Positions 7,464 through 15,431 of a stretch of DNA of 64,000 nucleotides are shown one piece after another. The stretch is from the NCBI RefSeq assembly GCF_963675635.1, contig NZ_OY776488.1, positions 2,438,001-2,502,000 of the forward strand, given 5' to 3'. The notes below the pieces were generated by a model. The model was given only the letters and a program-made list of their open reading frames with translations, ran no database searches and was not told the origin of the DNA. The translations under genes were made by a program, and so were the position numbers. How positions within the stretch are numbered: position 1 is the stretch's first letter; every line of letters starts with the position of its first letter. Source of the DNA: an uncultured Pseudodesulfovibrio sp. Lineage in GTDB: Bacteria > Desulfobacterota > Desulfovibrionia > Desulfovibrionales > Desulfovibrionaceae.

Positions 7464-7778
7464 ATGAACGGACTCTATACTGTTGTCTTCCGGGTCGGAG
7501 CCGAAAATCGCTCCATGATCATGGTCATCAATAACGGTACACTCAAGGGTGGTAACACCGAGTATTACTACAATGGAACCTGTACGCTGGACGGCGAAGA
7601 TATCACCGGTTCTATTGTGGCAAAGCACTACGCGGGGCGTACCGACCAGGCCTTTGGCAATGCCAAGGAAATCCCTCTGGAAGTCAAGGGACGCATCAGC
7701 GGCAACACGATCACTGGCGAAGCTCGCCAGGTGCAGTTGAGTATGGTCATGCCTTTTTCGGGAGAGAAGCGGGGATAG
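7464..7778 (+). CDS. GrlR-like small beta-barrel protein
   Basis: A 104-residue protein with the pattern of GrlR-type proteins: MNGLYTVVFRVG at the start, then IMVINNGTLKGGNTEYYYNG, a GTCTLDGEDITGSIVAKHY strand pair, and a C-terminal strand-rich half. In enteropathogens GrlR binds the activator GrlA. In phages and plasmids the homologues are of unknown role. Function here is not inferred beyond fold. Confidence 0.55.
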   Translation: MNGLYTVVFRVGAENRSMIMVINNGTLKGGNTEYYYNGTCTLDGEDITGSIVAKHYAGRTDQAFGNAKEIPLEVKGRISGNTITGEARQVQLSMVMPFSGEKRG

Positions 7779-7780
7779 TC

Positions 7781-8203
7781 ATGAGCCACAGAAATGACGA
7801 TGCCGTAGGGGTGACAATTGTTATCATCCTCGGCATTTTTTGCCTCGGCTCATTGAAGTTCTCCAGATCCATCGGAGCCGACTTCGGGGTTACCTTGCAT
7901 GCGGTTAGTTACACGGCCCTCCTTGTTGTGGCCTGCTGCGTGGCATGGTGGAAACTCGTTCCGCTTTACCCCCTTCCGTGGATCTGCGTGGCTCTTGCCG
8001 CTGCAACAGTAATGTGGCACCCGGTACTGGACTCAATTTGCGCCAATGCTGAAGAAGTGTTCACACCCTTCGGATACCTTGAAGGCTCAAATCCCTTCCG
8101 AGACCTGGAATACAGTTGTTGGTACGCAAACGGCCTTTTCAAGACTTGCCTGACTGGCACGCCACTCGCTCTAGCCGGCTTCCTCTTTTGGAAAAACAAA
8201 TAG
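7781..8203 (+). CDS. Small multi-helix membrane protein
   Basis: A 140-residue protein with three or four hydrophobic segments (about residues 9-24, 40-58, 64-82 and 122-137) and short polar loops. It begins 2 bases after the GrlR-like stop, so the two are coupled. No known family was recognised. It ends the plus-strand cargo run just before a bidirectional terminator. Confidence 0.55.
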   Translation: MSHRNDDAVGVTIVIILGIFCLGSLKFSRSIGADFGVTLHAVSYTALLVVACCVAWWKLVPLYPLPWICVALAAATVMWHPVLDSICANAEEVFTPFGYLEGSNPFRDLEYSCWYANGLFKTCLTGTPLALAGFLFWKNK

Positions 8204-8210
8204 AAATAAA

Positions 8211-8239
8211 ATGCCCCGGCTTCATCGAAACCGGGGCAT
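8211..8239. terminator. Bidirectional intrinsic terminator between converging operons
   Basis: ATGCCCCGG (8211-8219) pairs with CCGGGGCAT (8231-8239), 11-nt loop, with A-rich sequence to the left and TCTGTTTC to the right. It closes both the plus-strand cargo run ending at 8203 and the leftward late operon ending at 8324. The same stem recurs at 50,146-50,179. Confidence 0.7.
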
Positions 8240-8323
8240 TCTGTTTCAAAACTGATAATTTTTGATCTCAAAAGGCCAACCTGCTGGGTTAAGAGCACTC
8301 AATACCAGCCAGACCTACAGCCG

Positions 8324-8788
8324 TCACCCCGGCACCACATACCCAATCTCAATAGCCTCCACCTCCGCGACAGTCTCCGCCGCGTCAAGCATATCCTGGT
8401 AGGCCAAGCGCTGGCCCACGATGGAGCCGGACAGGGCCACCCAGGCAGCGCGATTGGTGATAATGCGGTCGGCCAAGGTTGCTACGGTCATGCCTCGACT
8501 GGCAGCGATGGCAGATAAAAGAGGGACAACAGCTTGATTGTCGGCCTGATATGCCTCGGCTTCTCTGTACTGTTGGTCCCAGGTTGCCATTTCCATAGCC
8601 CCATATTCCTCCGCCTGCACCTTGAGTATGATCTCGGCCTGGGCCGTGATCTCGGCCTGTTTACCGGCTTTGACCTGTATCAGATACCCTGGGGAACTGA
8701 TGTAAGCCTGCGCCTCGTCAATTTCAGGCTGAGTAATGGGCGTTTTTGTAATTTCGCCAGTGGCACCATTAAATTGAATATGGTTCAT
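8324..8788 (-). CDS. Tail fibre assembly protein (chaperone)
   Basis: A 154-residue acidic, mostly helical protein directly after the tail fibre gene, the classic place for a fibre chaperone. The start at 8788 follows GAGGTG inside the fibre stop region with 1 base between the genes. The N-terminus (MNHIQFNGATGEI then QPEIDEAQAYI) is typical of DUF4376-type fibre assembly proteins. It is the last gene of the late operon. Confidence 0.6.
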   Translation of the reverse strand: MNHIQFNGATGEITKTPITQPEIDEAQAYISSPGYLIQVKAGKQAEITAQAEIILKVQAEEYGAMEMATWDQQYREAEAYQADNQAVVPLLSAIAASRGMTVATLADRIITNRAAWVALSGSIVGQRLAYQDMLDAAETVAEVEAIEIGYVVPG

Positions 8789-8789
8789 T

Positions 8790-9869
8790 TTACACCTCAA
8801 TTAGCTTGTAAAGTAATGCTTTCCCCACAAGAGTTCCGCTTGGAGCGACTGATGGTTGTATTCTAAATCCGGTTGCACCGGAGTCGAAGTACATGCCGGA
8901 CACGGTGCACGATGTTTCTCCATGTGAGAGGAACCCGCGTATGCTAAAATTGGTTGAAGACAGCATGATATCTATTTCACCTGAGACATAACTTGTCAGG
9001 TTCCCAAACACATGCACATTGGTGTCAGATGTACTATATGAATTAGTAATCGAGCCGCGATAATAACAGTTAATATTCCAAGCATATCGAGCATTTGTTC
9101 GCCATGACATGTTAAAGCACGACAAAGACAGATAACCGGCAGACGGGCGAACCATATCGAGCATCAACTTATATTTTCCAGGTTCAAGTCCAGTGAACTC
9201 GGCGTAAGTTGTCGCACTAAGAGTCAGAGTAGTCACGTGCTCCCACATGCCACCGCCCGCCATGTCCATGAGCTGTTTTGTTCGCAACGGCGTCATCAGG
9301 ACAGTATCCAACTCGCCGGCCTCTGCCTGTGCCTGAGTGGCCTTATTCAAATTAAATCCTGTCCTTTTTGAGACATAGGATTCAATGTCTACACCGGGAC
9401 GTAGACCAAGAGAGGCTTGCATGCCGGCCTTGTCGTTCTTCCTGATGAAATCATCCGTGGATGAATAGAAGACCGTATCGTTGATGCGGTTCGCGCTGGC
9501 GTGGTTCATATTCAGATAGCGCCCATGAATATCACCGGCTGCCGTGCGCTGCACAACGCTGGAAGCGTCGGCCCCCTGTGCAAGGCTACGCCCTGCCAGT
9601 GCCAGAGCGTTTGCTGCCGTAGCTGCCGTGGTCACCGTTCCAGTGTCGGTGTTGAAGGTCATCACCTGGATATCCACTCCTCCGGTCCAGAGCTTGAGCG
9701 TCCACAAAGGAGGCGCGCTGGTGTCGAGCCAGGTTTCACCAACCTGAACGTCCGATGGCCGGGAACCGCCGGAACGGTTGGAGAGCGCGGACTTGAACAT
9801 GTCCACGATGGTGGACAGGGTGCTGCCGCCCGACAGTTTCGGTGGCGGGAAAGCTATCTCTTTCTGCAT
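8790..9869 (-). CDS. Tail fibre / receptor-binding protein
   Basis: A 359-residue protein. The N-terminal part includes a virion-attachment-like segment (MFKSALSNRSGGSRP then VGETWLDTS and LKLWTGG), followed by a repetitive Ala-rich helical shaft (AATAANALALAGRSLAQGAD) and TAAGDIHGRYLNM motifs typical of fibres. The C-terminal 150 residues, Ser/Thr and aromatic rich, would be the receptor-binding tip. This C-terminal region has lower GC than the rest of the operon, as expected for exchanged host-range domains. Confidence 0.75.
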   Translation of the reverse strand: MQKEIAFPPPKLSGGSTLSTIVDMFKSALSNRSGGSRPSDVQVGETWLDTSAPPLWTLKLWTGGVDIQVMTFNTDTGTVTTAATAANALALAGRSLAQGADASSVVQRTAAGDIHGRYLNMNHASANRINDTVFYSSTDDFIRKNDKAGMQASLGLRPGVDIESYVSKRTGFNLNKATQAQAEAGELDTVLMTPLRTKQLMDMAGGGMWEHVTTLTLSATTYAEFTGLEPGKYKLMLDMVRPSAGYLSLSCFNMSWRTNARYAWNINCYYRGSITNSYSTSDTNVHVFGNLTSYVSGEIDIMLSSTNFSIRGFLSHGETSCTVSGMYFDSGATGFRIQPSVAPSGTLVGKALLYKLIEV

Positions 9870-9870
9870 C

Positions 9871-12800
9871 CTAATATCCTTGGGCTATAAAGTTGATGGA
9901 GCGGGCCACATAGGTCTCGGTCTTGTCCTTGATCCTGACAGCGAAACCCGCGGCAGTGATGGACGTCAGTTCCACGTCATCACCGGACTGGCCGTTGACA
10001 ACCTGGCAAACCACTGCCGGAATCGCGTTGAAAACATGGCTGAAGGACACGGTCAGCCCGTCCACGGGCACGGCCAGATTGTCGCGCTTCTCAGCCCGAT
10101 CCGGCACGTCCACGATGAAGGAGAACTCATCCAGAACCGGCAGGACGTCGGCCCGGTCGCTGGACAATCCAATGCAAAAATCAAAGTTCTCGGCGTGGTA
10201 GGAACCGGGTACGAACCTGATCCAGTCTGACCAGGTCCCGTCCTTGTAGAGTCTGATCTGAGGCTGTGCGGACACAAACTCGCCCCAGCCGCCATATAGG
10301 TCGGAGATGGCGTAAAAATCCTCGACCGCATACATGTCTTCCTCCACGCCCGCCCCGAACAGGGTGTAATCGATCATTACGTTGCACAGCGCTGGCGCTG
10401 TCAGGGTCACGCGGTGGGCTTCCGGAATGAAATACGAGCCAGGCGCGGCCGGGTCGGACAAGGTCAGGTTGCCGGACGGGTCAACGGTTGTGCCTGTTTT
10501 TGTCCCGGGCCAGCCCTGGGCGGCCTCGTCAAACATCGCCAGCACATTGGAGGTCAGTCGCCCCGCTCCATCCACCACGACCAGGGCCGGGTTGTCCGAG
10601 TATGCGTCCCCGGTCTTGGCCTTGACCATGTATGTGCCGTTGGCCCCTACCGGATAAGACAGCTCAGCAGTCGAACCGATACGCTGAGCCGTGTTCCAGG
10701 CCTGTCCTTTACGGATCTCATAACGGATGGCGCGCCAGTCCCTGACCTCGGACCAGGCTATCACGCCCTGTCCGTTGCGCTGGACCATGACCAGGTCCTG
10801 CACGTCGTTGGGATTCTGGTTCAGCCCTTGAAGATTGCGGTTTTCCAGGGTCACCCACACGGACTGGGCTCCGCCCCTGGACAGGGAACGAACGCGAAAG
10901 CTGTAGGAGCCTGCAGGCGTGTCCTTGATCGGAATGGAGTTACCCGCCACCGTGCCCACCAAGTCCCAGGTGTCGTTCGGTCTCTTGACCTGCGCCTCAT
11001 ACAAAACCACACGCGGGTCGTTGGAGGGATGGGACCAGGACACAAGCACGCCTGGCGCCATGCCCTCTCCCTGGGTGTAAAGAAACTCGTCCAGCACAGG
11101 CTCCACCGGCTTGGCTACCGGGCCCGTGGGGATCAGCGAATCGGGGACCGGGTCGAATTTAATGCCCTTCTCCACGGCGTCGAATTTGTTTGAGTCATAT
11201 TCGATGGCCGTGATGGAGAACTCGTGAATGTCTTCCTCTTTGAGAGACGTCACCCGGAACAGTCGCGGAGCAAGATCCGAGGCGGTCATGGCCCAGACCG
11301 ATCCGATCAAGGGCAACTGGGGCAGCGGAGCTTCCAGCATCATGGTGTCGGACTCGCCAGCCGAGTTGATCACCCGGACATCCAGAGAGGAGTTGTCCGG
11401 CATGGTCAGGGTCAGGACGTAGCCCGTATCGGGCCGGATCTCCACGTGCCGGTCAAGGGTTATCTCGGACGCTGCCGCTGCCTTGATCCTTCCTCCATAC
11501 TCCACGCCCATGATGACCGGGTCCACCACTGGCACGATAGAGCCGGGTACGGCGTCGGCATGGTCGAATCCGGTCACGCAGGAAACCGCGTCAGTCTGCT
11601 CCTGTTCAGTGTAGACAAGCCACTTGGCGAGCCTGTGTGCCTGTCCGCGCGACGTGCAGCCTATGGCCACCTTGTCCGTGGGGTGCCATCCATACTTGGC
11701 GATAGCGTCCACGTCCTCGTATATCTCCAAGTCGGGTTTGTATCCGTCCAGGGGATTGTTCCATGTGACCATGGCCACGGTGTGACGTTCGTCCAACCCC
11801 GAGGGTTCGTAGGCAAACTCGCCCCCTTTGACGTTGGCCCGGACCAGCGGCGGATGGGTCGGCTCCATGGGTCGATCCTGGGCAAAGAAGATCGAGCCGG
11901 TGGACCAGTAGGCCATGCCCCGAAACGTCGAGGTCAAAGCAGTCACCACGTGGTGGACATCCTCGCGGGTCTGCATGACGTGGTTGAGGGTGAAACGCGG
12001 TTCCTGTCCGCCGTATCCGTCGTCCACGAGCTCGTCGCTGTAACCGGAAATCTCATAGAGCCCCCACTTGTCCACGTCGGTCAGACCGCAGCCCCAGCGG
12101 TCATTGACCAGGACCTCACGCATGTTCCAGGCCGGATTGTCGGTATTGGCCGTTTTGAAGGTCCCGTCCCAGGCACCGGCATAAATCCGGGTCTCTGGAT
12201 CGTAGTTGCTCGGCACCTCGACCTTGACGCCCACGATCTCCAGGGACACGGGTTCCAGGGCGTTGCCGAACTCCTCGGCATCAATGGCCACGGCAAACTT
12301 CGCCGTGTGCGGATGGGTGAATTTCAAGTCCACGATCTCGGTCAGGGCAGCCCAGGAGAATTCGTCCGTGATCCGCGAGTTGTCCTCATTGTCCTCGGTC
12401 ACACGCCGCACCCTGACGTCCCATGGTCCGGTACCGATCAGCTCGATGCGGTAGGCCCGCTCATAGGCGGCCATGCACTTGCCGTCGACCACGTCGCGCA
12501 CGCGCTCCACGTAGTCTCCGCCCTGGGGACGGATGTCCACCGCCAGCTCGATCTGTGACGGATTCATGTCCCCGTTGTCTTCCTGACGATACAGCCGGGG
12601 GATGTTGATCCGGACCCGGACCGCGTCAGCCTGGGCATTGGTCACGGTACGGGTGATGGGCGTGGCATGGGTGACCTGTGCCTTGATCTCGTATTCATTT
12701 TCCACGGCCGAGAAACCGGGAATCGGGTCCTGATCCGGAGAGCCGGTACGCAACCACCAGCGAACGCCCTTGAAATTGTAGGTGCCATCCTCTGCCATAA

Positions 12801-13665
12801 GCGGGGTGTCGCCGAAGAAAATGGACTTCTCGCCGTCCTTCAGCCCGCCTATCTCCCCTTCGGCGATGACGCCCTCGGCCCGGATGGTGGACCGCGAGCG
12901 GAGATCATTGGGTGCCTCGACCGGCACGCGCACGGACCCGCCGCCGCCACCGCCGCCGCCCGACCCGGTTATGCCGGCCCCTGTGTCGCCGGTGTATTCC
13001 GAGGAACCGATGACCTGATCGTTGAGGTCGAGCTGCTCCACAGTGATGCCGGATGAAATAAGGGTCCAGCCCACGCGGTAGCCCGTACCGAGCACCACCG
13101 GGATGGCCCCGCCCTGCTCGGTGGTGTTGGTTGCCCCGGTGAACAAAAACGAACGCCGCTCATCCGGTTTTTCGCGAGCTTCGTACCCGCTGGTCAGCGA
13201 TGGAGTGCTCGACAGCATGGACGCAGCTCCGCCGAGCGACATCATGGCCCCCGCTGCAAACATGTTCCCGTAGGTCAGGCCGAGGCCGATCTCGGTGGCC
13301 ATGCCCATGGTCGGCCCCATGGCCCCGACAACGGCCGGCGCCGCGTACCAGGCCACGGCCATGATGGCCACGCCGAGCACCACCTGAAACAGTCCGCGCT
13401 TGGAACCGCTTACCGCAGGGGCGATGTGCAGGTCGCGTGACCCCAGACCAAAGTCGAGCATGGCTCCGGAACCGTAGTCCGTGCCGGTGTCGAAATCGAC
13501 GCCGCCCACGACATGCCACTCCCCCTTGCGCAGGTCGGCACCGAACCCGCGCCCAAGAATCACGTTCAGGGCACGAACGGCCTCGGCGGGCGTTGAAACG
13601 TCGAGCCTGTGGATGACTCCATAGCGATCGCCCAGGTGCCCGTGCAGGTGGACTGTACGCATCAT
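9871..13665 (-). CDS. Tail tip / host specificity protein (lambda gpJ-like)
   Basis: A 1264-residue protein forming the central tip of the tail. The start at 13665 overlaps the upstream stop through ATGA with GGAGGG upstream; a start 120 bases earlier would intrude into the NlpC domain gene. Landmarks are RTVHLHGHLGDRYG at the N-terminus, membrane-like Ala/Gly-rich segments near 110-165, a Gly-run linker (GSGGGGGGGGS) and the family block RSRSTIRAEGVIAEGEIGGL near 250. A fibronectin III-like module follows near residue 830, then a C-terminal fibre-like region. Length matches gpJ (about 1130). Confidence 0.85.
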   Translation of the reverse strand: MMRTVHLHGHLGDRYGVIHRLDVSTPAEAVRALNVILGRGFGADLRKGEWHVVGGVDFDTGTDYGSGAMLDFGLGSRDLHIAPAVSGSKRGLFQVVLGVAIMAVAWYAAPAVVGAMGPTMGMATEIGLGLTYGNMFAAGAMMSLGGAASMLSSTPSLTSGYEAREKPDERRSFLFTGATNTTEQGGAIPVVLGTGYRVGWTLISSGITVEQLDLNDQVIGSSEYTGDTGAGITGSGGGGGGGGSVRVPVEAPNDLRSRSTIRAEGVIAEGEIGGLKDGEKSIFFGDTPLMAEDGTYNFKGVRWWLRTGSPDQDPIPGFSAVENEYEIKAQVTHATPITRTVTNAQADAVRVRINIPRLYRQEDNGDMNPSQIELAVDIRPQGGDYVERVRDVVDGKCMAAYERAYRIELIGTGPWDVRVRRVTEDNEDNSRITDEFSWAALTEIVDLKFTHPHTAKFAVAIDAEEFGNALEPVSLEIVGVKVEVPSNYDPETRIYAGAWDGTFKTANTDNPAWNMREVLVNDRWGCGLTDVDKWGLYEISGYSDELVDDGYGGQEPRFTLNHVMQTREDVHHVVTALTSTFRGMAYWSTGSIFFAQDRPMEPTHPPLVRANVKGGEFAYEPSGLDERHTVAMVTWNNPLDGYKPDLEIYEDVDAIAKYGWHPTDKVAIGCTSRGQAHRLAKWLVYTEQEQTDAVSCVTGFDHADAVPGSIVPVVDPVIMGVEYGGRIKAAAASEITLDRHVEIRPDTGYVLTLTMPDNSSLDVRVINSAGESDTMMLEAPLPQLPLIGSVWAMTASDLAPRLFRVTSLKEEDIHEFSITAIEYDSNKFDAVEKGIKFDPVPDSLIPTGPVAKPVEPVLDEFLYTQGEGMAPGVLVSWSHPSNDPRVVLYEAQVKRPNDTWDLVGTVAGNSIPIKDTPAGSYSFRVRSLSRGGAQSVWVTLENRNLQGLNQNPNDVQDLVMVQRNGQGVIAWSEVRDWRAIRYEIRKGQAWNTAQRIGSTAELSYPVGANGTYMVKAKTGDAYSDNPALVVVDGAGRLTSNVLAMFDEAAQGWPGTKTGTTVDPSGNLTLSDPAAPGSYFIPEAHRVTLTAPALCNVMIDYTLFGAGVEEDMYAVEDFYAISDLYGGWGEFVSAQPQIRLYKDGTWSDWIRFVPGSYHAENFDFCIGLSSDRADVLPVLDEFSFIVDVPDRAEKRDNLAVPVDGLTVSFSHVFNAIPAVVCQVVNGQSGDDVELTSITAAGFAVRIKDKTETYVARSINFIAQGY

Positions 13666-14384
13666 ACCCTGTCCCTCCTGCCGATGCGGCGCACGGTCTT
13701 GTGCCATACGCGGTACGGATCTGGGCGGGACAGTCGGTTGGTCAGATGGTGCAGCATCAGGCCACCCCCGACGTAAAGACCGCAATGGTTGACCTTACTC
13801 GAGCAGACCTGCATCAGGACGAGGTCGCCGACTTCGGGCTCCAGCCCCAGGTCAACGTCGCGGAATCCGGCGTCGATAAAACTGTCCATGCACAGGTCAT
13901 CCTCGCCGTGCCACCACTCGTCACTGCGCGGATAGTCCTTGAGGATCACACCCCGCTCCAGCCGGTACCAGTCGCGCACCAAGGAATAGCAATCAGCCAC
14001 GCCGTGACGGAATCTTCGGCCCGTGAGCGGCAAGACCGGCGCTCCCTCACCCCAGAAAAACGGCTCGGAGACCACGCCGCCGATAACCGGCACGATGCCC
14101 CAAGGGAGGTCTGTTTCGAGCTGACCGACCATGTCCGGTTTGGTGGGATGAACGTCTTCCGGGCATTGGGCCTGATCGGGGTGAGAATGGATAACGGCGC
14201 GAACGATCCCCTTTCGCTCGGCCCCGATCCACGCCTGGGGGGTTATGCGAAAATCACGCAGGGGATCTGCCGCACTGTTGTACCTGGGCAGGTATTCGTC
14301 GCCCACGACCAAGCCGCAGGCCTCGCGGGGGTATTCGTCTTTGGCGTGCCGCATGGCCGCCTGGATGATTGTCTGGTCGAACAT
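13662..14384 (-). CDS. Tail tip peptidase: JAB/MPN plus NlpC/P60 domains (lambda gpK-like)
   Basis: A 240-residue two-domain protein. The N-terminal JAMM metalloprotease domain shows REACGL with its Glu, then HSHP and a PTKPD segment as the distal Asp. The C-terminal NlpC/P60 domain shows GVADCYSLVRDWY (catalytic Cys) and VNHCGLYVGGG with the His. It would cut tail components or peptidoglycan during assembly or DNA entry. The start at 14384 overlaps the gpL stop (TGATG). Confidence 0.85.
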   Translation of the reverse strand: MFDQTIIQAAMRHAKDEYPREACGLVVGDEYLPRYNSAADPLRDFRITPQAWIGAERKGIVRAVIHSHPDQAQCPEDVHPTKPDMVGQLETDLPWGIVPVIGGVVSEPFFWGEGAPVLPLTGRRFRHGVADCYSLVRDWYRLERGVILKDYPRSDEWWHGEDDLCMDSFIDAGFRDVDLGLEPEVGDLVLMQVCSSKVNHCGLYVGGGLMLHHLTNRLSRPDPYRVWHKTVRRIGRRDRV

Positions 14385-15085
14385 CAGCGCCTCGTCCTGG
14401 CCGTTCCGGGGAAGCCCCAGAAGGGTAATGGTTGGTTGTCGGGATAGCGCAGCTTGCAATCGGAAACACGTTTCCCGCATTTGTCGGACGCTGGCTCGCA
14501 CGGCACGCCCATTTCATCGAAATATCCGGTCCCCGTGTATGGGCACTGGACCTTGGAATAATCGAAGCCTGATCCGGTCCAGAGCCGGTATCGGGCCACG
14601 CACCGGTCACGGAGCACCTGACGGCCCGGCACTTTCCTGCCCTGTTGGTCCATGCTCGAGACCAACTCCCATTCCAGCCACTTGCCGTTCGGGCCTTTGG
14701 GTTTGTTGATTCTGAATACATCCGGCGCAAAGTGTGCGTTCGGATCTGCGTCGGGTCCGCCGTCGAGATACTGGTCAAAGGTCCGCCACCGGGTGACCCG
14801 CGCACCGACCAGATCGTTCAAGGCCCGGACCATGCCGACAAGGGCCGTGTTCACGTGGGACAAATACAAGGTCGGTCTGGGCAGCGCCCCCTGTCCGACG
14901 ACCTCGAACCCGTCAGCGTACACCGCGGCCGGCATGTAAGCATTGCCCCTCCAGTGAACAGGCTGGCCATCAAGTCCCGTGCAACCTGTAAAACGGCTGA
15001 CATCCCCGCCAATGGCGGTGGCGTCAATGTCGAACAGAACGATGAGAGAGCCGGGACAAGCCTTCTGGATGTCTGACTTAAGCAA
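14384..15085 (-). CDS. Minor tail protein L, likely Fe-S protein
   Basis: A 233-residue protein like lambda gpL. It has the Cys quartet of the family's C-terminal half (VQCPYTG, VPCEPASDKCG, VSDCKLRY), which in lambda gpL binds a [4Fe-4S] cluster. The N-terminal SDIQKACPGSLIVLFDID is also typical. It overlaps gpM by 8 bases and gpK by 1. Confidence 0.85.
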   Translation of the reverse strand: MLKSDIQKACPGSLIVLFDIDATAIGGDVSRFTGCTGLDGQPVHWRGNAYMPAAVYADGFEVVGQGALPRPTLYLSHVNTALVGMVRALNDLVGARVTRWRTFDQYLDGGPDADPNAHFAPDVFRINKPKGPNGKWLEWELVSSMDQQGRKVPGRQVLRDRCVARYRLWTGSGFDYSKVQCPYTGTGYFDEMGVPCEPASDKCGKRVSDCKLRYPDNQPLPFWGFPGTARTRR

Positions 15086-15431
15086 GATCGAACACCTCCT
15101 GAAAGGCAGCGGTCAGGCTGTATCGCCCCGTCGCTTTATAGCCCTTAGGCCACGATCGGCACTTCCATTTCCTGGCAACCGTCTCCCCGGGCAGGGTCCA
15201 AAGGAAAGCCTTTGCCCCGGCCCTTTCCATCATGAATGCATCGATCTCATCTGCCTGACTTTGCGTCAGGTCAGGCCAGCTCAAATTCGCGGAAAGAACC
15301 ACCGAGTTCAATCCATCAACTGTTTCCTGCGCATAGCCGTCTCCAAACTGCGCGGAAACAATCCGTGTCTGCTGAGTGATCTCCAGAGGGGCAGTGGGAG
15401 GCTTGGGCGGGACAAAGGTTGGAATCGTCAT
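15078..15431 (-). CDS. Minor tail protein M
   Basis: A 117-residue protein like lambda gpM: QTRIVSAQFGDGYAQETVDG near the N-terminus and the AFLWTLPG loop followed by the RYSLTAAFQEVF end. Size and position (between tape measure and gpL) agree. It overlaps both neighbours by a few bases. Confidence 0.8.
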   Translation of the reverse strand: MTIPTFVPPKPPTAPLEITQQTRIVSAQFGDGYAQETVDGLNSVVLSANLSWPDLTQSQADEIDAFMMERAGAKAFLWTLPGETVARKWKCRSWPKGYKATGRYSLTAAFQEVFDLA

